A stretch of DNA of 64,000 nt, taken from the NCBI GenBank assembly GCA_030603385.1, contig JAUVXW010000006.1, forward strand, positions 62,001 to 126,000, given 5' to 3'. This DNA comes from Promethearchaeota archaeon. GTDB lineage: Archaea; Asgardarchaeota; Lokiarchaeia; Sigyniarchaeales; SOKP01. Below, piece by piece: positions 30,487-41,684 of the stretch (positions are counted from its first letter, which is position 1; each line of letters begins with the position of its first letter). Under the pieces are notes generated by a model. That model worked only from the letters and a program-made list of their open reading frames with translations, was not told the DNA's origin and made no database searches. A program made the translations under genes and the position numbers.

Positions 30487-32142
30487 ATGGCAGAATTTGA
30501 TAAAATTAAAGAAGATATGGAAGATTGGCAGAATTCTTATCCAACCAAAAAAGAGCGAAGAAAAAGTTTTAAAAATCTTTCTGATATAGAAATTAAACGT
30601 CTCTATACTCCAAATGATGTTAAAGAGCTTAATTATGAACTAGACTTAGGATTTCCCGGACAATATCCTTTTACTCGAGGAGCGTATCCTAATATGTATA
30701 GAGGCCGATTATGGACTATGAGACAATTTGCCGGTTTTGGAACTGCTGAACAGACTAACAACCGCTATAAATTCTTAATCGAACATGGTCAAACTGGATT
30801 AAGCGTTGCTTTTAGTTTGCACACAATTTATGGTATTGAAGCAACCGATCAAAAGGCTTTGGGAGAAATTGGAAAGGAAGGAGTGGCGATTGATACACTG
30901 AAAGATATGGAAACACTTTTTGATGGTATTGATCTATCGAAGATTAGTACATCCATGACTATTAATGCACCAGCGTCTATTTTATTAGCAATGTACATAG
31001 TGACTGCCGAAAAACAAGGCCATTCTCCTGAGCAATTGAGAGGGACTATTCAAAATGATATTTTAAAGGAATATATCGCGCAGAAGTCATGGATATATCC
31101 CCCAGAACCATCGATGCGTTTAATTGTGGACACGATAGAATACTGTACTAACCATGTTCCACAATGGTATACAATCAGTATAAGTGGATATCATATTCGA
31201 GAGGCGGGTTCAACTGCAGTTCAAGAGTTAGCCTTCACTTTGGCTGATGGTTTTGCTTATGTTGAAGCTGCAATCGAAAGAGGTTTGGATGTTGATGATT
31301 TTGCCCCTCGGTTGTCTTTTTTCTTTAATTCTCATAACAACTTCTTCGAAGAAGTATGTAAATATAGGGCTGCTAGAAGGATTTGGGCTAAACATATGAA
31401 AAATAAATACGGAGCAAAAAAGCCAGAATCCTTGAGACTACGATTCCATACTCAAACAGCGGGGGTTTCTTTAACTGCCCAAGAACCTGAAAATAATATG
31501 GTGAGAGTAACACTTCAGGGTTTAGCTGCTGTTTTAGGAGGGACTCAATCATTACACACGAATTCTTTTGATGAAGCTTTATGTCTTCCTACTGAAAATG
31601 CTGTAAAAATAGCATTAAGGACACAGCAAATCATCGCACACGAATCAGGAGTAACTGATACAGTTGATCCCTTAGCTGGATCTTATTATGTGGAATGGCT
31701 TACAAATAAGATGGAAGAAGAAGCTGAGAATTACTTTCAGCAGATTGATGAATTGGGAGGGGTTATTCCTGCAATAAAAGCCAACTTCTTTCAAAAGGAA
31801 ATAGCAAATGCCTCCTATAAATACCAACAAGAAATTGAGAACAGAGAAAGAACAATAGTCGCTGTAAACCAATATCAACAAAAAGAACCATGTACGATCC
31901 CTTTATTGAAAATTGATGAGGAAGTTGCGAAAGAACAGGTGAATACATTAAATAAAATAAAACAGGAACGAGATAACGATAAGATTCAAGAAAATCTATT
32001 AAAATTGAAAGAAGCCGCTAAAGGAACAGAAAACTTAATGCCTTATATTATGGATGCTATCAGAGTTTATGCCTCTATTGGAGAAATTATTAATACATTA
32101 AAAGAAGTATTTGGAGTATATTTTGAAGACTCGATTTTTTAA
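30487..32142 (+). CDS. Methylmalonyl-CoA mutase large (catalytic) subunit
   Basis: PFTRGAYPNMYRGRLWTMRQFAGFGTAEQTNNRYKFLIEHGQTGLSVAFSLHTIYG; HTQTAGVSLTAQEPENN. Confidence 0.95.
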   Translation: MAEFDKIKEDMEDWQNSYPTKKERRKSFKNLSDIEIKRLYTPNDVKELNYELDLGFPGQYPFTRGAYPNMYRGRLWTMRQFAGFGTAEQTNNRYKFLIEHGQTGLSVAFSLHTIYGIEATDQKALGEIGKEGVAIDTLKDMETLFDGIDLSKISTSMTINAPASILLAMYIVTAEKQGHSPEQLRGTIQNDILKEYIAQKSWIYPPEPSMRLIVDTIEYCTNHVPQWYTISISGYHIREAGSTAVQELAFTLADGFAYVEAAIERGLDVDDFAPRLSFFFNSHNNFFEEVCKYRAARRIWAKHMKNKYGAKKPESLRLRFHTQTAGVSLTAQEPENNMVRVTLQGLAAVLGGTQSLHTNSFDEALCLPTENAVKIALRTQQIIAHESGVTDTVDPLAGSYYVEWLTNKMEEEAENYFQQIDELGGVIPAIKANFFQKEIANASYKYQQEIENRERTIVAVNQYQQKEPCTIPLLKIDEEVAKEQVNTLNKIKQERDNDKIQENLLKLKEAAKGTENLMPYIMDAIRVYASIGEIINTLKEVFGVYFEDSIF

Positions 32143-32156
32143 ATTGGTGAAATTAA

Positions 32157-32586
32157 ATGTCTAAAGATAAAATAATAAAGGTTCTTGTATGTAAGCCTGG
32201 GCTTGACGGGGGTTTTTAGAGCCTCCGGGCTTAACGGGCATGATAGAGGAGCCAAAGTTTTGGCTAGAGCTTTAAGAGATGCGGGAATGGAAGTTATTTA
32301 TACAGGTATCCATCAAACGCCTGATGACATCGTTAATACTGTCATCCAAGAAGATCCTGATGCAGTAATGTTAAGTATATTATCAGGATCTCATAATGCT
32401 CTTTGTCCTATTATTATGCAAAAACTTAAGGAACAAGGTATCGATGATGTCCTTGTAGCTGTTGGAGGTATTATCCCTGATGAAGATAAACCTTTCTTAG
32501 AGGAACAGGGTTTGAAGGGATTTTACGGACCAGGAACTAATTTGAGTACGATTGTTGAATTTGTGAAAAACAACTTAAAAAGATAA
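32157..32586 (+). CDS. Methylmalonyl-CoA mutase B12-binding subunit, frame interrupted by a 28-nt insert
   Basis: ATG 32157: MSKDKIIKVLVCKPGLDG | insert | HDRGAKVLARALRDAGMEVIYTGIHQTPDDIV...; canonical GLDGHDRG motif split across frames. Confidence 0.88.
32199..32238 (+). repeat. 28-nt insertion bounded by imperfect 12-nt direct repeat GGGCTT(G/A)ACGGG
   Basis: Copies at 32199-32210 and 32227-32238; intervening GGTTTTTAGAGCCTCC; in-frame TAG at 32217-32219. Confidence 0.85.
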
Positions 32587-32593
32587 CAAAATA

Positions 32594-33586
32594 ATGGATT
32601 ACTCTGATTTAACTAAAAGCTTAATAAAAGGCAATACTCGTGCTGCGGCAAGGTTAATTACTATTGTAGAAAATGATATCGAAGCTGCTGAAGAAATAAT
32701 AAATTCTATTTATCAGTATACAGGTAAAGCCTATATTTTAGGTGTAACTGGATCACCTGGTAGTGGGAAAAGCACTTTTATTTCAACATTAACTAAGAGT
32801 TATATTGACTTAGGTAAGAAAGTTGGAATTATTTGTGTTGATCCGACGTCTCCTTTAACAGGAGGAGCATTATTAGGAGATAGGATTCGTATGAAACAAT
32901 ATTTTTCATTAGATAATGTTTTTATTAGAAGTATGGCAAATCGAGGACAATTGGGTGGGTTGGCGAGAGCAACTGAAGATGTAATCAAAATATTAGATGC
33001 TTATGGATGTGATATAATAATTGTTGAAACCGTCGGTGTTGGACAATCTGAGGTTGATATCTTTAAATCTGCTCACACGGTGGTGGTTTTAGTAGTTCCT
33101 GGATTAGGAGACGAAATTCAAGCAATTAAAGCAGGTATAATGGAAATTACTGATGTTTTCGTTGTTAACAAGATGGACTTGCCTGGAGCAGATAAAAAAG
33201 TGGCTGATATCATGCAGATGCTAGAATTTAAAAAGAGTTATAAATATGAATCTGAAGATATCAGTGATAAATTTGCCAAAATAAATCAATGGACACCAGA
33301 GATCACGAAAGTTAACTCAAAAACAGGAGAAAATTTTGATAAGCTACTCAAACTGATAAATAAACACAAAACCTTTTTACAAGATTCAGGAGTTATCTCA
33401 AATTATATGAAAAATCGAATTAAAAGCGAAACAATCCAGATTTTAAAATATAAATTAACCAAAAAAGCCGAAGAATTAATAAATTCTAATAATAAAATTG
33501 AGGAATTTATTGAAAAAGCAATTAAAAAGTCTTTGGATCCTTATTCTTTAGCGGGAGAAATTTTAAAACTCTTTTTTGAAAAATAG
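32594..33586 (+). CDS. meaB: Methylmalonyl-CoA mutase-associated GTPase MeaB/ArgK
   Basis: LGVTGSPGSGKSTFISTLTKSYIDLGKKVGIICVDPTSPLTGGALLGDRIRM; FIRSMANRGQLGGLARAT. Confidence 0.93.
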   Translation: MDYSDLTKSLIKGNTRAAARLITIVENDIEAAEEIINSIYQYTGKAYILGVTGSPGSGKSTFISTLTKSYIDLGKKVGIICVDPTSPLTGGALLGDRIRMKQYFSLDNVFIRSMANRGQLGGLARATEDVIKILDAYGCDIIIVETVGVGQSEVDIFKSAHTVVVLVVPGLGDEIQAIKAGIMEITDVFVVNKMDLPGADKKVADIMQMLEFKKSYKYESEDISDKFAKINQWTPEITKVNSKTGENFDKLLKLINKHKTFLQDSGVISNYMKNRIKSETIQILKYKLTKKAEELINSNNKIEEFIEKAIKKSLDPYSLAGEILKLFFEK

Positions 33587-33591
33587 ATCAA

Positions 33592-33846
33592 TTAGGATTT
33601 CTTTTTTGGGTCAATCCATTCAGAATAAATTTCTATAAGTGTCAAAGATTTACTCCTCTGGCATTTCTCGCATTCTTCATCTGTGAGTTTTTTGAATACA
33701 AAATCTCCAGCTTTGAATTGTCTTAAGAAATCCGCTTGACATGCACTGCATTTTATAACACTATGCTTTTTCTCAACAAATCTTTTCTTTCGGTCTAATA
33801 TATCTCCCACCGCAGGAATTGGGGGAAACTGTGGCTCGTCGCTCAT
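33592..33846 (-). CDS. Small zinc-ribbon-like protein
   Basis: VIKCSACQADF...CEKCQRSKS. Confidence 0.6.
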   Translation of the reverse strand: MSDEPQFPPIPAVGDILDRKKRFVEKKHSVIKCSACQADFLRQFKAGDFVFKKLTDEECEKCQRSKSLTLIEIYSEWIDPKKKS

Positions 33847-33983
33847 TGTGTGTTTACCTTATTTATTATTTCAAAAATAGTGTTATTCTAATTATTATTA
33901 TGTAATAAAACAATACAATCCTATTAACTTTTTAGGTTTAATTCTAAAATATTAAAAATTAAATTAAGAAAAAAAATTTGATT

Positions 33984-35684
33984 TTAAATTACGAACCAAT
34001 AATAAAAGCAAACTGCGCCTATTAAAAATGCTAAAACTACCCAGAAATATCGTAAATGCTTCGCATAATTTCTATGTCGACGTCCTTGTTCTGTTTCAAT
34101 AGTATCTACTTGAATATATGGTGAAGGTCCTCTTCTATACCATCCTTTTATTCTGACTCGCTGTCCTACAATTTTTCTGACAGTTCTAAGGGCGAAGATC
34201 ATATCTACAATGCCAATGCCGAACCGATAATCCACGTAAAGCAAGCCACTTTCATCTTGAAAATACATATCATCGCTGAAGTAATACCCTGGAACTCCTC
34301 TTCCAACAATTTTTCCCTCTATAATTGCAGGTACTGATCTCATTGGACTTGCTTTTACATTAGTTACGAGGTCAACTACTTTTTTCGGTTCAAAACCACT
34401 CTTATACATATACTTTATTTTTATTATCGAACCAAAGCCAATTAAATAGAAGCCAATTGCCCACATTAACAAAATAAATTTCGCATTTAAGAAGGGTATT
34501 GTAATAAGTTCAGCGAGGCTAAAGAGCCATGCAATTGTTACTCCAAGTAGCGCAACAAAGATAAGAGTAGGAAGTGCCTTCATAAATATATCCCAGAGGA
34601 ATTGATCCCACAATGTTTTTCCTGCTTGTTCTTCTGCAATTTCTTTTGCGTGAGAGAAATCAATCTCAGGTTTTTTACCGTAAAATTCGCACTGCTCGTT
34701 CAGTCGCTGAATTCTTCTTGCAGGTAATGGGTGTGTAGAGAGAAATTGGAAATATTTTGCCCAAGGGTTATATAAATCCCATGCTGCAGCTGCTTCAATA
34801 GCGTCCATAGATAGAACTCCTTTAGTAGTTACACTTATAATACCTAAACCTTTTGCTGTGTTTGGATCAAAAATTCCTAATCCCCTAAGGGCTCGAACTT
34901 TTGATCTATTTCTTTCTTTAACATTTGTGTTAATATCTCTGTCGACTAATAATCCGTAAGCAATCTTAACTAGGCCTGTTGATAAAGCATTCGGATCTTC
35001 CAACACTTCTGCTGCATGTTGGTCAGCGTAATACTCACGAACCCTACTTACCATTAGTGATATTAAATATCCTAAATAGTAGCTAATGTAGGATAACACT
35101 GCGACTGCAATTAATAAAAGATATAAAACGTTAGCATCGTCATCACTTGAACGTCTTCTTCCTGAAAACATACTTGTATACCAAGCCCACCTCGCAATCG
35201 TTAACAATACTAATGGTATCGCAAAGACAATCGTCATAATTATGAAATCCGAATGCACTACATGACCTAATTCATGTGAAAAAACCGCATTCTGCTCTTT
35301 TTCATTTAGATATTCTAAGATCCCATCCGTAATAACAACTCTAGCATTGTTTTTGGTGTGACCAAAAGTAAAAGCATTTGGATTTAGATCATGAATTATA
35401 CCAAACCGAGGCCGCTTTATACCGTTATATGCTACTACTTTATCGAGAGAATCTGCCATATGAGGAAAGCGCGCAGCAAATTCTTCATAAGGAATCCAAT
35501 CGATTCTATAAATCCACTGAATTATATAAGGTGATATTCCATATTGAAACAAGATTATAAGCAATGTGAACCCAACCATGAATATTAAGCCGAATAAGTT
35601 AGAAGGCAAGAACCATACACCAATTACAAACACAACTGCGTAAAGAAGTGCAAATAAGGCAGTTATAGCCATTCCTGAAGCCAA
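33984..35684 (-). CDS. M48 family (HtpX-like) membrane metalloprotease
   Basis: VFSHELGHVVHSD zinc motif; FLSTHPLPARRIQRL; multiple TM segments. Confidence 0.9.
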   Translation of the reverse strand: MASGMAITALFALLYAVVFVIGVWFLPSNLFGLIFMVGFTLLIILFQYGISPYIIQWIYRIDWIPYEEFAARFPHMADSLDKVVAYNGIKRPRFGIIHDLNPNAFTFGHTKNNARVVITDGILEYLNEKEQNAVFSHELGHVVHSDFIIMTIVFAIPLVLLTIARWAWYTSMFSGRRRSSDDDANVLYLLLIAVAVLSYISYYLGYLISLMVSRVREYYADQHAAEVLEDPNALSTGLVKIAYGLLVDRDINTNVKERNRSKVRALRGLGIFDPNTAKGLGIISVTTKGVLSMDAIEAAAAWDLYNPWAKYFQFLSTHPLPARRIQRLNEQCEFYGKKPEIDFSHAKEIAEEQAGKTLWDQFLWDIFMKALPTLIFVALLGVTIAWLFSLAELITIPFLNAKFILLMWAIGFYLIGFGSIIKIKYMYKSGFEPKKVVDLVTNVKASPMRSVPAIIEGKIVGRGVPGYYFSDDMYFQDESGLLYVDYRFGIGIVDMIFALRTVRKIVGQRVRIKGWYRRGPSPYIQVDTIETEQGRRHRNYAKHLRYFWVVLAFLIGAVCFYYWFVI

Positions 35685-35851
35685 TCTTAATCCTATTATT
35701 TTTCACCTATAGTTAGTAAAATCTTTTAAATTTTTTAGTATAAATTTCTCTAATTTATTATTAAATTGGGATTATGTAATATTGTAAAATCAAATTAATA
35801 TTCTTTTAGGTTCAATTTAAAAGAAGTCAAATTAATAAAGATAATTATGAC

Positions 35852-36685
35852 TTAAGTTGATTTTTCGTTTTCCTTATCTTTTTTATGCTTCTTTGATTTC
35901 TTTTCTTTAACTTTTTTTTCATGAGGTTCTTCTTCAAACTCAGTTTCTTCTAAATCAGATCCTTCAGCTTCTACTTCTTCAACTACTTCTTCCTTCGGTT
36001 CTGGTTCAGGAGGTTTAGGTTTTCGGGAGACTACTACTTTAGTATAACGTATAACTTCCTTACCATACTTAAAACCATCTTGAATGATTTCGACAATGCT
36101 ATTCTCTGGTAAGTCTTCTTTTTCGACTGAAGTTAACGCTTCATGTAGACTATAATCGAAGGCATCATTAACTTTAACCCCAATTGGTTCAGCCCCATAT
36201 GATTTGAAAACATTCATAAATTGACTATAAAAACCATTAAGGATATTTTTTTCAGTTTCATTCGCACTATTAATAGCTTTCTTAAACGAGTCATATAAAG
36301 GCAAGAATCTCTTCAAGACAGAAGCAGTATATTGAGTTCTTAAATCTTGTCGAGAATTATTCCAGCGCTTCTGAGCATTTTCAAATTCAGCTTGTAAATG
36401 CATGTATTTATTTTTAGAGTCATCGTTTTCTTTCTGTAATTTTTGGGATTTGTCTTTAATTTCTGTAAGTTCCTTCTCTAAATTTTTAACTTTTTCAAGA
36501 GTTTCTTCTTTGGAAAAATATTCTAATTCAAAATGTTCCTTTTCTTCAAGTAGTTTGACTTCTTCAGATTTTATAACACTTTTTAAATCAGACTCATCTT
36601 CAATATCTTCTTTTTCAGAGATACTTTTCATTTCTTCTGATGATGTTTCCTTTGTATCATTGTTGCTTTCTTCGGTCATATTCAA
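35852..36685 (-). CDS. grpE: Nucleotide exchange factor GrpE with acidic/lysine-rich extensions
   Basis: KYMHLQAEFENAQKRWNNSRQDLRTQYTASVLKRFLPLYDSFKKAINSA; divergent from dnaK. Confidence 0.85.
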   Translation of the reverse strand: MNMTEESNNDTKETSSEEMKSISEKEDIEDESDLKSVIKSEEVKLLEEKEHFELEYFSKEETLEKVKNLEKELTEIKDKSQKLQKENDDSKNKYMHLQAEFENAQKRWNNSRQDLRTQYTASVLKRFLPLYDSFKKAINSANETEKNILNGFYSQFMNVFKSYGAEPIGVKVNDAFDYSLHEALTSVEKEDLPENSIVEIIQDGFKYGKEVIRYTKVVVSRKPKPPEPEPKEEVVEEVEAEGSDLEETEFEEEPHEKKVKEKKSKKHKKDKENEKST

Positions 36686-36904
36686 ATCCCTTAAATAAAT
36701 ATGAATATATGATTAAAAATTGATTGTATTTTTTATTTTTTATGATATTGAGATCTTTATAAATAAAATTTTTAACTCTATTTTAATTAATATTTAATTA
36801 GCAATAGTAAATTTACAAATTTATAAACATTAAATTATTAAATATTCGAAAACCTTTGAAATTTAGTAATACTCATGATTCTAAGAATAAGAGATGTTTG
36901 AAGT

Positions 36905-38920
36905 ATGAGTGAAGAAGAAAAAGAAGAACCAAGAAAAACTACTCACAAAGAGAAAATCATTGGGATTGATTTGGGAACGTCAAATAGCGCTTGTGCAGTT
37001 TTAGGCGGTACAGGTCAACCCGAAATAATCCCAGCAGCCGAAGGACGAACTTTAGGTGGTAAAGCATTTCCTTCCTATGTCGCTTTTGATGAAAGTGGTC
37101 GCAAAATTGTTGGAGAACCAGCAAGACGCCAAGCGGTATCTAATCCTGATGGTACCATTACGGCAATTAAACGCAAAATGGGCACTAGCTACAAAGCGAA
37201 ATTAAAGGTAGGGGATAAAACTCAAGAATTCTCACCAGAAGAAATAAGCGCTATGATTCTTAAAAAAATAAAGACTGATGCATCAGCTTATTTAGGAGAA
37301 GAAGTTAAGAAAGCAGTCATCACTGTTCCTGCTTATTTTAATGATGCACAACGAACTGCCACTAAAAATGCGGGTGAGATCGCCGGACTAGAAGTTGTTA
37401 GAATGATTAACGAACCTACAGCGGCTTGCTTGGCTTATGGACTTGATAAAGATACAAAAGATAAGCTTATCAAAATCTGCGTTCTGGACCTCGGGGGCGG
37501 TACATTCGATATAACAATCATGGAGTATGGATCTGGGGTGGTAGAAGTAATGTCAACCGCAGGAGACACTCGACTGGGAGGCACTGATATGGATAATGCT
37601 ATTATTGACTGGGTGACTGAAGATTTTAAAAAGAAAGAGGGTATCGATTTAAAGGGTGATAGTAAAGCATGGATAAGAATTAAGGATGCTGGTGAAAAGG
37701 CAAAAATTGAATTATCTACAACTTTATCAACTACTATAAATTTACCTTATTTGTCACAAAAAGAAGGCAACCCAGTGCATTTAACCATGGAGCTTACAAG
37801 AGCAAAATTAGAATCTTTGATTGAACCTACACTCCGAAGACTGGATCCAATAATGCGAAGAGCTGTTTCTGATGCAAAGATATCGGTAAATGATGTAGAG
37901 AAGATTATTTTAGTAGGGGGACCTACTCGAATGCCTTCTGTTCAGGAGAGATTTAAGAAATTCTTTGGAAGAGAACCAGATCATTCAGTTGATCCTATGG
38001 AATGTGTCGCAATAGGCGCTTCAATACAAGCTGGTATTATTGCTGGTGATGTAGAAGACCTTCTCTTATTGGATGTTACTCCACTTTCATTAGGAGTTGA
38101 GACCCTTGGTGCAGTTTTTACAAAATTAATAGAGAGAAATTCCACAATCCCAACAGAGAAAAGTCAAGTTTTTAGTACAGCAGCAGACAATCAACCAGCA
38201 GTTACTATAAATGTTCTTCAAGGAGAACGAGCAATGGCAAAAGATAATATTCCATTAGGCATGTTTCATTTGACAGGCATTCCTCCTGCTCGAAGGGGTA
38301 TACCACAAATAGAAGTTAAGTTTTCCATTGACGCCGATGGTATTGTTCATGTCAACGCCAAAGATCTTGGTACAGGAAAAGAAACAGGAATAACAGTAAC
38401 TGGCGCTCAAGGTTTAACTCCCGAGGAGATTGAAGAAAAGATTAGAACTGCTTCACAATTTGAAGAAGAAGATAAGAAAGTAAAGGAACTAGTCGAAGCA
38501 AAAAACACGGCCGATTCTATGATTTATCAGACAAGAAAATTAATGGAAGATAATAAAGACAAGATCCAAGAAAATGAAAAGAACGAAATTGAAGCGGCAA
38601 TAACATCATTGGAAGAAGATATAAAATCTGAGGATGTAAGTCGAATTAAAATGGGTATTGAAAATCTCCAAAAATCCATGCATGGTTTTTCCCAAAGGAT
38701 TTATCAAACTCAAGCACAAGATCAAGTTTATCAACAAGCAGCGGACCAAGCTCAACGAGCAGCTGGTGGTATGGGAGATATACCACCTGGTGGACTGGGT
38801 GGAGTCCCCCCGGGAGGTATGGGTGACACGGGTGCTGGTGGAGCAACTTACAAATCAGATAAAGAAAAAGAAGAAGACAAGAAAAAGAAAGTCGTAGACG
38901 TGGACTGGGACGAGGATTGA
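36905..38920 (+). CDS. dnaK: Molecular chaperone DnaK (Hsp70)
   Basis: [62 protein letters not shown] stop. Confidence 0.97.
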   Translation: MSEEEKEEPRKTTHKEKIIGIDLGTSNSACAVLGGTGQPEIIPAAEGRTLGGKAFPSYVAFDESGRKIVGEPARRQAVSNPDGTITAIKRKMGTSYKAKLKVGDKTQEFSPEEISAMILKKIKTDASAYLGEEVKKAVITVPAYFNDAQRTATKNAGEIAGLEVVRMINEPTAACLAYGLDKDTKDKLIKICVLDLGGGTFDITIMEYGSGVVEVMSTAGDTRLGGTDMDNAIIDWVTEDFKKKEGIDLKGDSKAWIRIKDAGEKAKIELSTTLSTTINLPYLSQKEGNPVHLTMELTRAKLESLIEPTLRRLDPIMRRAVSDAKISVNDVEKIILVGGPTRMPSVQERFKKFFGREPDHSVDPMECVAIGASIQAGIIAGDVEDLLLLDVTPLSLGVETLGAVFTKLIERNSTIPTEKSQVFSTAADNQPAVTINVLQGERAMAKDNIPLGMFHLTGIPPARRGIPQIEVKFSIDADGIVHVNAKDLGTGKETGITVTGAQGLTPEEIEEKIRTASQFEEEDKKVKELVEAKNTADSMIYQTRKLMEDNKDKIQENEKNEIEAAITSLEEDIKSEDVSRIKMGIENLQKSMHGFSQRIYQTQAQDQVYQQAADQAQRAAGGMGDIPPGGLGGVPPGGMGDTGAGGATYKSDKEKEEDKKKKVVDVDWDED

Positions 38921-39086
38921 GCCCCAATCATTTAGTTAGATGATCTTCAGATAACATCATATAATCAACCATTTTTTACATTATTTATTTTATGTCTAAT
39001 CTCAATAATTAGTAGGTGGTTTTAACAAATAATTGAATTTTTAGACGACTGTGTTTTTTATAGACCTAATTTAAAAATTAATTCTA

Positions 39087-40139
39087 TCATTGAGTAGTAA
39101 CTCGGCGATTTTTATGATCAATTACGTTTTTACTAATTTCATTCTTATATTTATCAATATTCTCAATTCTTTCTAAGCAATAGAATTCCACTTCTCTTAA
39201 ATCACTCTTATTTTGTTCATCTTCAATATTTTCATTTAGAATAGCTAATACCCAATCTGTCAGATCTTCAAGGATTCTATAATAAAAATAAAAGAGGAGA
39301 ACTTCCCTATTTAATTTTATGTTTCCGTAAATTTTTTCATAACTGCTGAGAAAAAGAGTTGGGTTATCCCATAAATAAAACCAAAGATCATGTTCTTTAG
39401 GGGCTAATTTTACCCCATCCCAATCTATCAAAAATACATCATGGTTCTCATTTATAATTAAATTCAGATGGATGGGATCAGTATGACAAATTACAAAATC
39501 TGGTTCCTTTATTCTAATAGATTTACTCAATATAATTGTTTTTTTTAGTAATCTAAGAATTTCATTTTTCTTTGGTATTAATAATTTAGCTAGTTTTATT
39601 TTGTACTTATTATTTAGTCTTTTAATTTGTTCTAATATATTAATTCCATTAATTAATTCATCTTTAAATCCAACATTAAATTTCTCTTTAAGTGCCTTCT
39701 CTTGTTCTATTTTGTTTGTATTTTTATGTACAGATGCAAGTAATTTCGAAACATTGACAAGTTCCTTATTGCTCAATTTAATATTATCTTGGTTTTTACC
39801 TTCGATAAAATTAAAAATAACTAAGGGATTGTGCTCAAAATAAGTTTTCAATTCACCAGCTTTAGTTAATAGAGGGTAAGAGATGTGTTTTATAGAGCAT
39901 TTAGTGTATAAATCATAACAAACCCTTAAACTAAAATCTAAATTCTGAATACTGATCTTAGCAAGCCTAGTAGCGGGATATATTTTAATGAAGTATTTTT
40001 TATTCTCCTTGCATTGAGCCACAAAACTTAATCCTACCGCTCCTTTAGGCATATATTTGATTTCCTCAATTTCAAATCCATATTCTTTCAGAATTGTTTG
40101 CGTTAGTTTCTGTGTATTAATTTTTGGTTCGATTTTCAT
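39087..40139 (-). CDS. Aminoglycoside/homoserine-kinase-like phosphotransferase
   Basis: FVICHTDPIHLNLIINENHDVFLIDWDGVKLAPKEHDLWF. Confidence 0.85.
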   Translation of the reverse strand: MKIEPKINTQKLTQTILKEYGFEIEEIKYMPKGAVGLSFVAQCKENKKYFIKIYPATRLAKISIQNLDFSLRVCYDLYTKCSIKHISYPLLTKAGELKTYFEHNPLVIFNFIEGKNQDNIKLSNKELVNVSKLLASVHKNTNKIEQEKALKEKFNVGFKDELINGINILEQIKRLNNKYKIKLAKLLIPKKNEILRLLKKTIILSKSIRIKEPDFVICHTDPIHLNLIINENHDVFLIDWDGVKLAPKEHDLWFYLWDNPTLFLSSYEKIYGNIKLNREVLLFYFYYRILEDLTDWVLAILNENIEDEQNKSDLREVEFYCLERIENIDKYKNEISKNVIDHKNRRVTTQ

Positions 40140-40288
40140 TGTTTAATTTCCTTATTGAATAATTCATAAATTTATATGATTAACAATATAAAAATTCTAT
40201 AGTTCTCTCACTATTCCATTTTTTGAATCCCTTATCACTTTCTTGATTTCTGTTTTTTCCAACCACTTAATTTTAACGGATTATATAT

Positions 40289-40504
40289 TTATAATACTTT
40301 TATCCAGGGCCAAAGTTCTCTTGATAAGTCGAAATTAAATCGCTTGTATATTGTTCTCGCCTCTTCTGTTGGTTGGTCATAAGCAGTTTGTGCTAATGCT
40401 TTAGGTAATCCTCTTTCTTTCATAGATTTTAATAAATGATAAAATAATGTGGATCCAATACCCTTTCTCCTGTGCCAAGATAATTTACAATGCGGTAAGT
40501 ACAC
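40289..40504 (-). pseudogene. Truncated GNAT acetyltransferase C-terminus
   Basis: HRRKGIGSTLFYHLLKSMKERGLPKALAQTAYDQPTEEARTIYKRFNFDLSRELWPWIKVL aligns with the C-terminus of the intact GNAT at 43175-44152. Confidence 0.75.
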
Positions 40505-40575
40505 CTTATAATTTTGAACAAGAAAGGGAATACATTTCCCCTTTAATAGAAAGAAAATATATTCTATTTTTTATA

Positions 40576-41370
40576 TCAGTTTTTTCTTGCTTTAACTATT
40601 ATCGTTGCAGGTACCATATTTAATACTTCAATGGGGTAATAATCCGCAGAAGTACCCTCCATAAATTTTTCTTCTACTGGTTCAGGTTCAACGATTTTCT
40701 CAATATAAAAACCAGTCTTTATTAAGCTATTAATTATATCACCAATAGTTGGTAATTTATAATTAATTGTTAATCCTGTGTTGCCATCCTTTTCCAGAAT
40801 GTCTCTCTGGAAATAACTTAACTTAAGTTTTAAATCATTAGGATTTGGAGAGTCTCCTAAACAATTATAAAACGGATGTCCCATACTAAATACTAGTATT
40901 CCTGTTTTCTTGAGAATCCGGAAAGCTTCCTTAAAAACCTCATCGAGATTTTGAACCCAATCGAAAACACAAGCAGAAAAAGCGATATCCATATTTTCAT
41001 CATCAAACATACTCAAATTTTCTATGTCACCCTGCAAAAAATTAACAGTAACATCATTTTTCTTGGCCAAATTCTTAGCAAACTTGATTTGTTCTTCAGA
41101 TAGATCAATTCCAGTACATTTTGCACCTTTCTTTGTAAGAGCTATCGAGCATTGACCTCCCCCACAACCGAGTTCAATGATTTCTTTTCCTTGTACTTCA
41201 CCCAAAAGGTTAAGATCCTCCTCGGTCGGACAACTAGGACCATAATGAATATAGTCTGTTGATAACTTTTGCCTTTTTTGATATGCTAAGGCGTCGGTAT
41301 TCCAGTGTTCTTTAATGCGTTTTTTATACTTAATCTTTATTTCCTCTATCTCTTTATCTTTTCCTCTCAT
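40576..41370 (-). CDS. SAM-dependent methyltransferase
   Basis: GKEIIELGCGGGQCSIALTKKGAKCTGIDLSEEQIKFAK. Confidence 0.9.
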   Translation of the reverse strand: MRGKDKEIEEIKIKYKKRIKEHWNTDALAYQKRQKLSTDYIHYGPSCPTEEDLNLLGEVQGKEIIELGCGGGQCSIALTKKGAKCTGIDLSEEQIKFAKNLAKKNDVTVNFLQGDIENLSMFDDENMDIAFSACVFDWVQNLDEVFKEAFRILKKTGILVFSMGHPFYNCLGDSPNPNDLKLKLSYFQRDILEKDGNTGLTINYKLPTIGDIINSLIKTGFYIEKIVEPEPVEEKFMEGTSADYYPIEVLNMVPATIIVKARKN

Positions 41371-41684
41371 TTTCAGCCGATATCTTTATATTTTATACAG
41401 AAAAAAATCCTTTTTTTATATAATAGTTTTCGAATCTCATATATGTTTTACCAAACCCATAGATCTCTTTAGCAGTCAAAATTAAAATTTTAACTTGATT
41501 ATATTCAATTTTTTATATCGATTCATTCAATTTGATTAAGGATTTAATCTAAGATTTAATTACTAATTTCAGAATGTTTTCTGAATGATTGTTTATTATA
41601 ACCTTTCAAAACTAATTATCAAGCATAAAAGATAAAAATGAATTTATCATTATTAGAAATACAATAAACCAGAGGATTCATAAA

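Noticed and set aside
32193-32241. Canonical bulge-helix-bulge archaeal intron in the MCM B12 subunit
   Set aside because: Could not place a 4-bp central helix flanked by two 3-nt bulges at any junction consistent with the 28-nt excision.
38646-38927. 93-aa ORF antisense to the dnaK 3' end
   Set aside because: Shadow ORF of the Gly/Pro/Lys-rich DnaK tail.
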